This document shows positions 1-7,711 of a stretch of 64,000 nt of DNA, piece by piece. This DNA is from Desulfobotulus alkaliphilus (GTDB lineage: Bacteria > Desulfobacterota > Desulfobacteria > Desulfobacterales > ASO4-4). Location: positions 96,029 through 160,028 of the forward strand of contig NZ_VLLC01000006.1 of NCBI RefSeq assembly GCF_007830435.1. The letters run 5' to 3'. A model generated the notes under the pieces. It saw only the letters and a program-made list of their open reading frames with translations. It did no database searches and was not told the origin of the DNA. Positions within the stretch are counted from its first letter, which is position 1. Every line of letters begins with the position of its first letter. The translations under genes and the position numbers were made by a program.

Positions 1-1
1 G

Positions 2-547
2 ATGTTTGCATCCATGTTCCGGGAAAGCAGCCAGCGCATGAGAAACCTGATTGAGGATGCAGAGCTCATCGTTTCCATGGACATGGCGGTCTGCAACGGC
101 AAAGGAAACATTCTCTTTCCGGAGCTCATGGCAGAGGTAGAGGCATCGCTTCCGGAAATTTCCATGGATATGACACTTTCCCCCAGCCTTTCCTCACGCA
201 TTCTGCATATGGACAGGGACCTTCTGCAAAAAACCATGACTACCCTGATGTGTCTTGCCGCATCTTTTTCAAAAAACCGACAATGTGTAAAAATTTCTGT
301 CACCGATACGGAAAATGGCATCAACCTGACATTGCCCATGGACACAGTGATGCTCAGCCAGAATCAGGCAGCATCATTTTTTGACCTCCCATCCCCCGTC
401 CGGGGGGCATCCCAGGCCCAGGAGCTGGGACTTGCACCTGTTGTGGCCCACAGGGTCATAGAAACCTTTGGCGGCAGCCTGCATCTTGTCAAAACCGGGG
501 AGCTTTCCGGTGAAATCCGGGGCTTTCTCCCCTACCCCAAGTGTTGA
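2..547 (+). CDS. C-terminal part of a sensor-kinase-like protein (partial at window edge)
   Basis: The open frame enters from the left edge, so the first ATG at base 2 may be internal. The residues resemble a degenerate histidine-kinase ATPase domain. DRDLLQKTMTTLMCLAASFS lies where the N-box helix would be, but without its Asn. Near the end, LGLAPVVAHRVIETFGGSL matches the GLGLaiv...GG.l segment, and GFLPYPKC is the final strand. The DxGxG box is not recognisable, so ATP binding is doubtful. It could be the inactive C-terminal half of a larger hybrid protein. The call rests on motif resemblance only. A truncated chemoreceptor follows on the same strand. Confidence 0.5.
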   Translation: MFASMFRESSQRMRNLIEDAELIVSMDMAVCNGKGNILFPELMAEVEASLPEISMDMTLSPSLSSRILHMDRDLLQKTMTTLMCLAASFSKNRQCVKISVTDTENGINLTLPMDTVMLSQNQAASFFDLPSPVRGASQAQELGLAPVVAHRVIETFGGSLHLVKTGELSGEIRGFLPYPKC

Positions 548-715
548 CAGGACCGGAATTTGCATACCCTGCCTCCATAAACACCCTCTGATATACCCGT
601 GGCTCCTGCAGGGTCAAAACCCAAAAAGCCCTTTAAAATGAAGGGGCTCTCAGCCTTAAAGGGGGAGGCTGGACCCGGAAGGCTTCTGTCAACTCTTTCA
701 AAACGGGAAAATTCC

Positions 716-883
716 ATGAAAAAATCCTGGACCATAGGAAAAAAACTCATCACGGCTTTCCTTTCCGTTTCCCCCATTACCCTCTTTGTGGGCCTTGTCA
801 GTTTTGTCAGCATCTTCCGCGTATCCGGTGTGGCAGAAAGCCTTGCCCAAAGCAGCGTACCCGAAATTAAATTCTGCCCATGA
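716..883 (+). pseudogene. N-terminal remnant of a methyl-accepting chemotaxis protein
   Basis: Starting from the ATG at 716, the product begins KKSWTIGKKLITAFLSVS followed by a hydrophobic segment. This is the usual start of a chemoreceptor with a 4-helix-bundle sensor, and it resembles the start of the intact receptor at 62157. Similarity stops after about 50 residues and the frame ends at 883. The stop codon of the opposite-strand aldehyde dehydrogenase lies inside this fragment (867-869). The rest of the receptor is therefore missing, replaced by the dehydrogenase/TetR pair, which suggests a deletion or insertion joint near 865. Confidence 0.6.
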
Positions 884-2243
884 GATTCCTGAACCACCGG
901 GGATAGGGCGGGTAGCGCAGGGGAAGATCCAGCCCTGTACGGGTTTGAACAATGCTTTTGTAATGGGAGAAGGTTCTGAATCCCTCTTTGCCGTGGTAGG
1001 CCCCCATGCCGCTGGGGCCCACACCTCCGAAGGGCAGATGGTGGGAAGACAGATGCACCAGCGTATCGTTGACACAGGCCCCGCCGGAGGTGGTTTCCCG
1101 CAGCACCTTTTCGCAAAAAATTCTGTCTTCGCTGAAAACATAGAGGGCCAGCGGCCTTGGGCGGTTCTGTACAAAGCGGATGGCGCTTTCCATGTCAGAA
1201 ACGGAAACAAGGGGCAGAATGGGTCCGAAAATTTCTTCCTGCATCACAGGGCTTTCAGCAGACACATTTCCAAGTACTGTGGGCGCAAGAAAACGCTCTT
1301 TTCTCTCATGGTTTCCACCCACAAGAACATTCTGATTTTCAAGGAGACCCACCAGCCGGTCAAAGTGCCTTTCATTGATGATGCGGCCATAAAAGGGGCT
1401 TTGGGCCGGGTAATCCCCGTAAAAGGCTGCAAGGTATTTTTTTAAGGCTTTGATGAATCGGGGCAGAATGCCTTCTTCCACCAGCACATAATCCGGGGCC
1501 ACGCAGGTCTGGCCCGCATTCATGAACTTTCCCCACACGATACGCTTTGCCGCCAGTTCCACATGGGCGTCGGCGGCCACAAGGGCCGGGCTTTTCCCCC
1601 CAAGCTCCAGGGTAACGGGGGTGAGATGGCGGCTGGCCGCTTCCATGACAATGCGGCCCACGGCTTCTCCGCCGGTGAAAAAAATATGGTCAAAGGCATG
1701 GGAGAGCAGTTCTGTTGTTTCCGGAACACCGCCTTCCACAAGGGCCACTTCCTCGGGCAAAAAAGCATCCGAAATGATCTTTGCAAGGATGGCAGATGTG
1801 GCAGGAGCCATTTCCGACGGCTTCAGAATCACCGTATTTCCGGCGGCAAGGGCAGGAATGAGGGGCATCAGGGAAAGGTTGAAGGGATAATTCCAGGGTG
1901 CGATGATGAGCACCGTTCCCAAGGGCTGGGGCTGGATGCGGCTTTTTGAGCCAAAGAGGGTAAGGGGGGTTGGCACAGACCGGCTTTTCATCCATGAAGA
2001 AAGATGCTTCAGGGTGAATTCAATTTCCTTTCTCACTTCCCGGATTTCCGTGAGCAACGCTTCTTCCGGAGATTTGCCAAGGTCTGAAGCCAGTGCTTCC
2101 AGAATCTCCCTTTCATGCTGCCTGATACTGTGGCTGAGGGTTTCAAGTCGCTTTTTTCTGGACTGGAGGGTGAGGGTCTTTCCCTCACCAAAGAAAAAAC
2201 GCTGTTTTGCAATGAGATCTGAAATAAAATTCTTATTTGACAT
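867..2243 (-). CDS. NAD(P)-dependent aldehyde dehydrogenase, ALDH3-like
   Basis: A 458-residue class 3-like aldehyde dehydrogenase that would oxidise (fatty or aromatic) aldehydes to acids in the cytoplasm. Visible motifs are APWNYPFNL, the cofactor motif GNTVILKPSE, IFFTGG, the catalytic-base motif TLELGGKSP, the nucleophile motif NAGQTC (Cys near residue 247) and PFGGVGPSGMGAYHG. The hydrophobic C-terminal tail LPLRYPPYPRWFRNLMGRI is typical of membrane-associated ALDH3 forms. The start at 2243 is chosen because GGGAGG lies just upstream on the minus strand. A start at 2279 would run through the operator palindromes. It is divergent from a TetR gene and is probably its regulatory target. 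Confidence 0.9.
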   Translation of the reverse strand: MSNKNFISDLIAKQRFFFGEGKTLTLQSRKKRLETLSHSIRQHEREILEALASDLGKSPEEALLTEIREVRKEIEFTLKHLSSWMKSRSVPTPLTLFGSKSRIQPQPLGTVLIIAPWNYPFNLSLMPLIPALAAGNTVILKPSEMAPATSAILAKIISDAFLPEEVALVEGGVPETTELLSHAFDHIFFTGGEAVGRIVMEAASRHLTPVTLELGGKSPALVAADAHVELAAKRIVWGKFMNAGQTCVAPDYVLVEEGILPRFIKALKKYLAAFYGDYPAQSPFYGRIINERHFDRLVGLLENQNVLVGGNHERKERFLAPTVLGNVSAESPVMQEEIFGPILPLVSVSDMESAIRFVQNRPRPLALYVFSEDRIFCEKVLRETTSGGACVNDTLVHLSSHHLPFGGVGPSGMGAYHGKEGFRTFSHYKSIVQTRTGLDLPLRYPPYPRWFRNLMGRI

Positions 2244-2261
2244 AGAGCCTCCCCATGGATA

Positions 2262-2303
2262 TAAATGACGTTGAGTCATTTATTAAATGACCTCAAGTCA
2301 TTT
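2262..2303. promoter_or_regulatory. Tandem palindromic operators between aldehyde dehydrogenase and TetR genes
   Basis: Two copies of AATGAC-N5-GTCATT occur at 2264-2280 and 2286-2302, 22 bp apart (about two helical turns). The first extends to TAAATGAC-GTTGA-GTCATTTA. They sit between the divergent starts at 2243 and 2349. Position and dyad symmetry are what is expected for autoregulated TetR binding. Binding itself is inferred. Confidence 0.75.
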
Positions 2304-2348
2304 GTCAACACGGAAAACCGACAGGAAAAAAATTTGAAAAAACGTGCC

Positions 2349-2978
2349 ATGAATGATGCGGCCAAGGCAAAGCGGCGTCAGGCCATACTGGATACGGCAA
2401 GGCATCTTTACGGGGATGGACAGGAGCTTTCCGTTCCCATTGCAGACATTGCTGCGGCTGCGGGGCTGGCCAAGGGAACCTTCTATCTTTACTTCAAAAA
2501 CCGTGAAACCCTGGATCTTGCTCTGCTGCAGGAGGCTCTGGGCCGCTGCTTTGACGCCCTTGATCTTGCCCTTGAAAAGGGGCTGGGTGCAGAAGCCATT
2601 CCGGGCCTTCTCTGCGATGCGGCCATGGACTCCCTGCTGGTGCGCCTTGGAAGCCGTTACAACCTCATCCTCGAAGGCTGCGGGGATTATGAAGCCGTGG
2701 TGGATTTCAAGGAGTATCTGAACCTGCGCATGGAAAAAAGTGCTTCTGCCATGGCAGCCATTTTTCCCGGCCTTGGCGAAGCAGCAATCCTTGAGCTTCT
2801 CATCGGCAGCTTTTCCACCATGATCGGACTCTGGCAGATGGCCGAACCCGCAGGAATGGCAAAGGATATTCTGGCCGCAAGGGGCTTAAGGCATCTGCAG
2901 GTGGATTTTGCTTCCCTCTTTCCCCGGCTGGTGCAGGATCTCTGGACAGGGGCCTTGCTGCGCTACAAAAAGCAGTAG
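2349..2978 (+). CDS. TetR/AcrR-family transcriptional regulator
   Basis: A 209-residue repressor-type regulator. The N-terminal helix-turn-helix is clear: RRQAILDTARHLYGDG, then IADIAAAAGLAKGTFYLYF with the typical recognition helix and KNRETLDLALL. The C-terminal ligand domain (about residues 75-209) is poorly conserved, as usual. The ATG at 2349 is preferred over the in-frame codon at 2265 because the longer form would be encoded by the operator palindromes and has no homology there. No strong ribosome site is visible. It probably controls itself and the divergent aldehyde dehydrogenase. The ligand is unknown; an aldehyde or acyl compound is a guess from context. Confidence 0.88.
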   Translation: MNDAAKAKRRQAILDTARHLYGDGQELSVPIADIAAAAGLAKGTFYLYFKNRETLDLALLQEALGRCFDALDLALEKGLGAEAIPGLLCDAAMDSLLVRLGSRYNLILEGCGDYEAVVDFKEYLNLRMEKSASAMAAIFPGLGEAAILELLIGSFSTMIGLWQMAEPAGMAKDILAARGLRHLQVDFASLFPRLVQDLWTGALLRYKKQ

Positions 2979-3441
2979 CCCATGAAAACCGGAAACAGCC
3001 CCATAGCAAAAGTTCCTGCAATACACCCCAAAAAACATGACCATGAACAATTCCCTTACACCCGACCCTGCACATTGCCAAGTGACCGGACAACCCATGC
3101 ATTCTCCAAACACCCGAAACCCTTTATTTTAAGGCCTTAAAAAGCAAAAACAAACCATGGCATCTGCTTTGCAAAAGTACCCCACAGACAAAGACCGCCC
3201 GTTCCATCCAAAAAAACCGGAATCCCTGTCATTTTTTTTAACACCCTGTAAAAGAAGCCCGGAAAAGAAACCAGCATCCTGTAAAAAAACACGCCACCCT
3301 TCTTTTGTTAACATATAAAGAATTCTTCTTTTTACAGCCACAAGCCTAAGCCATAAGACTCCGGCCCCGTATTTGCACAGCACACAGATGAACTGTGCAG
3401 GGGGCAATGGGACAGCCTCCCAGCCAAAGGAAGGAAAAACC
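2979..3441. other. Intergenic region with a perfect palindrome
   Basis: No gene is supported here. A perfect 16-bp palindrome, TTTTAAGGCCTTAAAA, lies at 3127-3142. It has no loop, so it is not a normal terminator. The 3300-3440 stretch is AT-rich and probably holds the promoter of the signalling cluster. Confidence 0.5.
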
Positions 3442-3840
3442 ATGATCCCGTGCCTATACATTCTTTTTGCGGATCCCAACCCCCACATATGCCAGCTTCT
3501 CCAGAGGGAACTCCGCATGCTGCCCTGCAAAGCACTGGCTTTCTGTACAGGATATGCTCTCATGGAAAGAATTCAGCAGGATACAAAAAATGGCATTACA
3601 CCGGATCTTGTGGTACTGGATCCGGATCTGGCGGATATCCGCAGGGAAGACCTGCTGGCAGCCCTGCACATGCAGCTTCCCACAACACCGCTGGTACTGC
3701 ATTCCCTCCATGCAGAACAAAGACACCGCATGGATATGCCCCTGCCGCCCCTCCTGATTTTTATTGAAAAAAACAGCGGCAGCCATATCCGTATCCGCAG
3801 GCTCATTGAAACCCGCATACAATGGCAGGGGGATCATTAA
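3442..3840 (+). CDS. Degenerate stand-alone receiver-like protein
   Basis: A 132-residue protein with the layout of a response-regulator receiver domain: first strand LYILFADPNPH, a central LVVLDPDLADI carrying the probable phospho-acceptor Asp, and LLIFIEKNSG supplying the conserved Lys. The first acidic pair is reduced to one Asp, and the usual MPxMDG turn after the acceptor Asp is replaced by PDLADI, so phosphorylation may be impaired. The ATG at 3442 follows AAGGAAGG. A longer in-frame start at 3373 lacks a site. It heads the kinase/receiver chain, with the kinase gene beginning 2 bases after its stop. Confidence 0.65.
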   Translation: MIPCLYILFADPNPHICQLLQRELRMLPCKALAFCTGYALMERIQQDTKNGITPDLVVLDPDLADIRREDLLAALHMQLPTTPLVLHSLHAEQRHRMDMPLPPLLIFIEKNSGSHIRIRRLIETRIQWQGDH

Positions 3841-3842
3841 AA

Positions 3843-5621
3843 ATGAAAAAAACCAAACCAGACACACTTTCTTTTATACCGTTTCCCTCGGCACATGGAG
3901 AAGCCATAAAACCCCATGATGCCTACGCAAGGCTTGCCCGGCGTATGGTCATCACATCCCTTTTTATCAGCCTTGCCCCCCTCCTCCTGGTGCTGGCCAT
4001 TACCCTGAACAGGTATGACAGCACCACAAGGGAAAAAATATACAATAACCTCAGTGCCGTTGTGGAACACAACCGTGCTGAGATTGATGCTTTTCTAAAG
4101 GAAAAAACATCCAACCTCCAGAGTCTCATCCTTTTTTCACCTCCGGAGGTTTTGCAGGAGCCCGGTGTCATGGAATCCCATCTCCGCAGACTACGGCGGG
4201 TATATGGCCCTGTTTTTGAAGATATCGGCCTGGTCTCCGCAACCACAGGCATCCTTACAAGCTATGCAGGTCCCTTCAGGCTGGGTGCTGCGGATTACAG
4301 TCAGGCCGAATGGTATCTGGAATTTCTTCAGAGCAATCAAACCCATGCCGTAAGTGATGTTTTCCTTGGCCTGCGCGGCATGCCCCACTTCATTATCATG
4401 GTTAAAGCCATTGATAACAATGGAAAGCCATGGATACTCCGGGCCACCATTGATTTTGAATCCTTTAACACCATTGTCCGGAATCTCAGGATCGGCGAAA
4501 GGGGTTTTGTCACCATCCTTAACCGTCAGGGCGAGCTGCAGACCCGGCCCCTTCAGGATATCTCCCCCCACACCGAAGTGTACCAGAAGCTTTTAAACAG
4601 CCCCTCCGGAGATGCTCTCATTTTTCATCAGGCCAAAGATAAAAACGGCCATAACCAGATTTATGTGGCAGGTTTTCTGAAAAACGGTGAATGGATGCTG
4701 ATTTCCCAGCAACCCGAATCCGATGCCTTTTCCGATCTCATCCGGACCCGCAAAATGGGCATTTTCCTCTTTATGGGCTGCACTCTGGTCATTGCCTTTC
4801 TGGCCACCCGTTTTTCTAGGCAACTGGTACACGCCCTCCAGAGAAAGGAAGCAGAAAAACAGATGATGAACCGGCAGGTCATTGAAACGGGCAAGCTGGC
4901 TTCCATAGGGGAACTTGCCTCGGGCATTGCCCATGAAATCAACAACCCCGTGGCCATTATGGTGGAAGAAGCCGGCTGGATAGACGATCTCCTTGCGGAA
5001 GAAAACCCCGATCAGATCAAAAACATGGATGAATTCCGCACCTCCCTCAACCAGATCCGCACCCAGGGCCAGCGCTGCAAGGAAATTACCCGCAAGCTCC
5101 TCACCTTTGCCCGGAAATCCGAATCCAGCAACGAAGCCCTTCTGATCAATGACATGATCCGGGAAGTGCTTCCCCTCTGCGAACCAAGGGCCCGCTATGC
5201 CCAGGTGAGCATAGAAACCCGCCTTGCTCCGGATCTGCACAGGGTCATGGCCTCAAGGACCGAGGTACAGCAGGTGATACTCAACCTTGCCAACAATGCC
5301 ATTGATGCCATGGAAAACGAGGGGGGCAGCCTCTCCTTTGAAACGGTAAATCATGATGATTTTCTGGAGATTCTCATAACAGATACGGGCCCCGGCATAC
5401 CCGAAGCCAACCTGAAACGCATCTTTGATCCTTTTTTCACCACCAAGCCGGTGGGCAAGGGAACGGGGCTGGGCCTTTCCATCTGTTACGGCATCATTGC
5501 CACCATGGGCGGAAAGCTTGAGGTGGAAAGCATGATGGGTGCAGGCACCACCTTCCGGATTCTTCTGCCTGCCATACGGGAAATAAACGTGGATGAAGAA
5601 AATTCCTTTCACGAATCATAA
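3843..5621 (+). CDS. Membrane-bound sensor histidine kinase with extracytoplasmic Cache-like domain
   Basis: A 592-residue kinase. Transmembrane helices lie near residues 36-57 and 303-321, enclosing a roughly 240-residue periplasmic region resembling a dCache sensor ([28 protein letters not shown]). The cytoplasmic part has the dimerisation/phospho-acceptor motif [14 protein letters not shown] (His near residue 363), an N box [17 protein letters not shown] and [10 protein letters not shown]. The HEINNP signature places it with the NtrB/HPK4-type kinases. The ATG at 3843 is chosen because AGGGGG lies 8 bases upstream. An ATG at 3822 would overlap the previous gene. Its partners are likely the adjacent receivers. 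The signal is unknown. Confidence 0.88.
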   Translation: MKKTKPDTLSFIPFPSAHGEAIKPHDAYARLARRMVITSLFISLAPLLLVLAITLNRYDSTTREKIYNNLSAVVEHNRAEIDAFLKEKTSNLQSLILFSPPEVLQEPGVMESHLRRLRRVYGPVFEDIGLVSATTGILTSYAGPFRLGAADYSQAEWYLEFLQSNQTHAVSDVFLGLRGMPHFIIMVKAIDNNGKPWILRATIDFESFNTIVRNLRIGERGFVTILNRQGELQTRPLQDISPHTEVYQKLLNSPSGDALIFHQAKDKNGHNQIYVAGFLKNGEWMLISQQPESDAFSDLIRTRKMGIFLFMGCTLVIAFLATRFSRQLVHALQRKEAEKQMMNRQVIETGKLASIGELASGIAHEINNPVAIMVEEAGWIDDLLAEENPDQIKNMDEFRTSLNQIRTQGQRCKEITRKLLTFARKSESSNEALLINDMIREVLPLCEPRARYAQVSIETRLAPDLHRVMASRTEVQQVILNLANNAIDAMENEGGSLSFETVNHDDFLEILITDTGPGIPEANLKRIFDPFFTTKPVGKGTGLGLSICYGIIATMGGKLEVESMMGAGTTFRILLPAIREINVDEENSFHES

Positions 5622-5665
5622 ACAGAGTCAAAAACCTTTAACGCCATCGGCAAGGAGTGAAAATC

Positions 5666-6100
5666 ATGATTAAAAGAAAAGTTCTTCTCACAGATGATGA
5701 AACCGGCTTTGTGGAAACCCTTTCCAAACGACTGGAAAAAAGGGATTTCCGGCTGGCTGCCGCCTTTTCAGGAGACGAGGCCCTCAGGGTTCTGGCGGAA
5801 AACCCCTGGGTGGATGTGGTCATTCTTGACGTAAAAATGCCCGGCATGGACGGCATTGAAACCCTAAGCCGCATCAAGCTGGAGTTTCCCCTGGTGGAAG
5901 TCATCATGCTCACAGGCCATGCCACGGTGGAAACGGCCATCGACGGCATGAAAAAAGGTGCCTTTGATTATCTCATGAAACCCTGTGACATCGATATCCT
6001 CACGGCCAAGGTGGATGAAGCCACCGCAAGGAAAAAGGCCCATGAGGAAAAAATTGTGAGTGCAAAAGCCATGGCCATCGCCAACCAGAGGGGGGACTGA
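5666..6100 (+). CDS. Single-domain response regulator (CheY-like)
   Basis: A 144-residue receiver domain. It has LLTDDE acidic residues, phospho-acceptor Asp55 in VVILDVKMPGMDG, the Thr of MLTGHA and the Lys of YLMKPCD. No output domain follows, only a short Ala/Lys-rich tail. The ATG at 5666 lies 8 bases after AAGGAG. An upstream GTG would overlap that site. The stop codon overlaps the ATG of the next receiver (TGATG), implying translational coupling. It probably takes phosphate from the kinase at 3843 or 6478 and passes it on or acts by protein contact. Confidence 0.88.
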   Translation: MIKRKVLLTDDETGFVETLSKRLEKRDFRLAAAFSGDEALRVLAENPWVDVVILDVKMPGMDGIETLSRIKLEFPLVEVIMLTGHATVETAIDGMKKGAFDYLMKPCDIDILTAKVDEATARKKAHEEKIVSAKAMAIANQRGD

Positions 6101-6474
6101 TGCCTGAAGCCTGCCGTCTGCTCCTCGTGGACGATGAATCCGGCTATGTCCGTGTTCTGGGAAACCGTCTGGAAAAAAGGGGCTTTTCCGTGCTTCGGGC
6201 CACCAGCGGTGCCGATGCCATCCGTCTTCTCCGCCATGATACTGCGGATGTGGCCATACTGGATCTGAAGATGGAAGATATGGACGGCTTGGATGTACTG
6301 AAAATTTTCCAGCGCATGGCCCCGGAAACCGCCGTTATCATGCTCACCGGTCACGGCAGCGAAGAAGCCAGAAAAGAGGCCCTGAAGGCAGGGGCCTCCG
6401 ACTATCTGACCAAACCCTGTGAACTGGAAACCATGCTGGAAGCCATCAACAGAATCCTTGACATAAGGGGATAG
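6100..6474 (+). CDS. Single-domain response regulator (CheY-like)
   Basis: A 124-residue receiver: LLVDDESG, phospho-acceptor Asp55 in VAILDLKMEDMDG, IMLTGHGS and DYLTKPCE. It is clearly paralogous to the receivers on both sides (shared NRLEKRGFSVL-like first helix). Its start overlaps the stop of the upstream receiver and its stop is 3 bases before the next gene, so the three are one translational unit. No output domain is present. Confidence 0.88.
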   Translation: MPEACRLLLVDDESGYVRVLGNRLEKRGFSVLRATSGADAIRLLRHDTADVAILDLKMEDMDGLDVLKIFQRMAPETAVIMLTGHGSEEARKEALKAGASDYLTKPCELETMLEAINRILDIRG

Positions 6475-6477
6475 GCC

Positions 6478-7641
6478 ATGCCCAACACCGGAAGACGTTA
6501 CCATGATGTTTCCCTTGTGCTGGTGGACGATGAACAGGCCTTCCGCGAAGCCCTGGCCAGACGCCTTGAGAAACGAAATCTGAAGGTTTTCCCCACGGGT
6601 TCTGCCCGTGAGGCCATGGCCCTGCTGGAAACAGAAAATGCGGACGTGGTGGTTTCCGACATACGCATGCCGGAACAGGACGGGCTCAGTCTCATGGCCC
6701 GAATCCGGGAGATTTACCCTGACATGGAGGTGATTCTCTTAACGGGTCAGGGGGATATCCGGGAGGGGGTTGAGGGGATCAGGGCCGGTGCCTTTGACTA
6801 CATCACCAAGCCTGTGGAGATCGACCACATAGAAAGCAAGATCTTTCAGGCTGCGGCAGCGGTGCGCCGCCGCAGGGAAAGGAAGGCCGAAGGTGAAATC
6901 CGCAAAGAGCTTGAGGAAAGGGCCATTCAGGCAGAAAAACTTGCCACCGTGGGCACCCTTGCCACGGGCGTTGCCCATGAGATCAACAATCCCCTTGCCA
7001 TCATCAATGAAGCGGCAGGGTGGATAGGGCAGGTGATGGACCGGCCTTCCATGCAGGATCTTCCGGAAAAAGCCAGCCTGAAACGGGCCTCGGATGTCAT
7101 ACAGACCGCCGTGGAAAGGGCAAGGCGCATTACCCACCAGCTTCTGGGCATGGTCCGCAGGGAGGCCGAAGCCCCCGGACCCTGTGACATGCCTGCCTTT
7201 CTTCAGGAAGTGGCCTCCCTGAGCCGTACCATCCATCCTGAAAGTGAAGTCACCATTGTGGTGGAAAACGGTCCGGAACTCACCCTTTTTACCGATCCCC
7301 ACAGGCTTCGGCAGATCCTTGTAAATCTTGTGGAAAACGCCATACAGGCCATGCCAAAAGGCGGCTGCGTCAGTCTTTCCGCCTTTGCACCGGAAAAGGA
7401 AAAAATATCCATACAGATCAAAGACACGGGCCCCGGTATCCCTGAAAGCGTAAAAAAGAGAATTTTTGATCCCTTTTACACCACAAAGCCCCAGGGCAAG
7501 GGTACGGGTCTTGGCCTTTACCTCTGCCGGGATCTGGCCCATCAGCTGGGCGGAGAGCTTGTGGTTTCCAGTCGGCCCGGGGAAGGAGCCTCCTTTATCC
7601 TCACCCTTCCCGGAGTACTGCCAAAAACGGCATCCACCTGA
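6478..7641 (+). CDS. Receiver-histidine kinase fusion (soluble)
   Basis: A 387-residue cytoplasmic protein. The N-terminal receiver covers about residues 12-125 (LVDDEQAFREALARR, Asp61 in VVSDIRMPEQDG, LLTGQG, YITKPVE). It is followed by a helical linker, a phospho-acceptor segment TLATGVAHEINNPLAI (His167) and an ATPase domain ([27 protein letters not shown]). There are no membrane helices. The kinase core resembles that at 3843, including a shared E-A-G-W-I stretch after the H box. A receiver placed before the kinase suggests a phosphate-gated kinase within the chain. The SulP-receiver fusion starts 70 bases downstream. Confidence 0.88.
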   Translation: MPNTGRRYHDVSLVLVDDEQAFREALARRLEKRNLKVFPTGSAREAMALLETENADVVVSDIRMPEQDGLSLMARIREIYPDMEVILLTGQGDIREGVEGIRAGAFDYITKPVEIDHIESKIFQAAAAVRRRRERKAEGEIRKELEERAIQAEKLATVGTLATGVAHEINNPLAIINEAAGWIGQVMDRPSMQDLPEKASLKRASDVIQTAVERARRITHQLLGMVRREAEAPGPCDMPAFLQEVASLSRTIHPESEVTIVVENGPELTLFTDPHRLRQILVNLVENAIQAMPKGGCVSLSAFAPEKEKISIQIKDTGPGIPESVKKRIFDPFYTTKPQGKGTGLGLYLCRDLAHQLGGELVVSSRPGEGASFILTLPGVLPKTAST

Positions 7642-7711
7642 CAAACCTCACCCATAAAAAAACACAGGGAGGTTTCCTTATCCCCTGAATAACGAAATAA
7701 CCGGAGGATTC

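Noticed and set aside
3127..3142. Palindrome TTTTAAGGCCTTAAAA as a terminator
   Set aside because: Perfect palindrome without loop or GC-rich stem; not a stable terminator hairpin.
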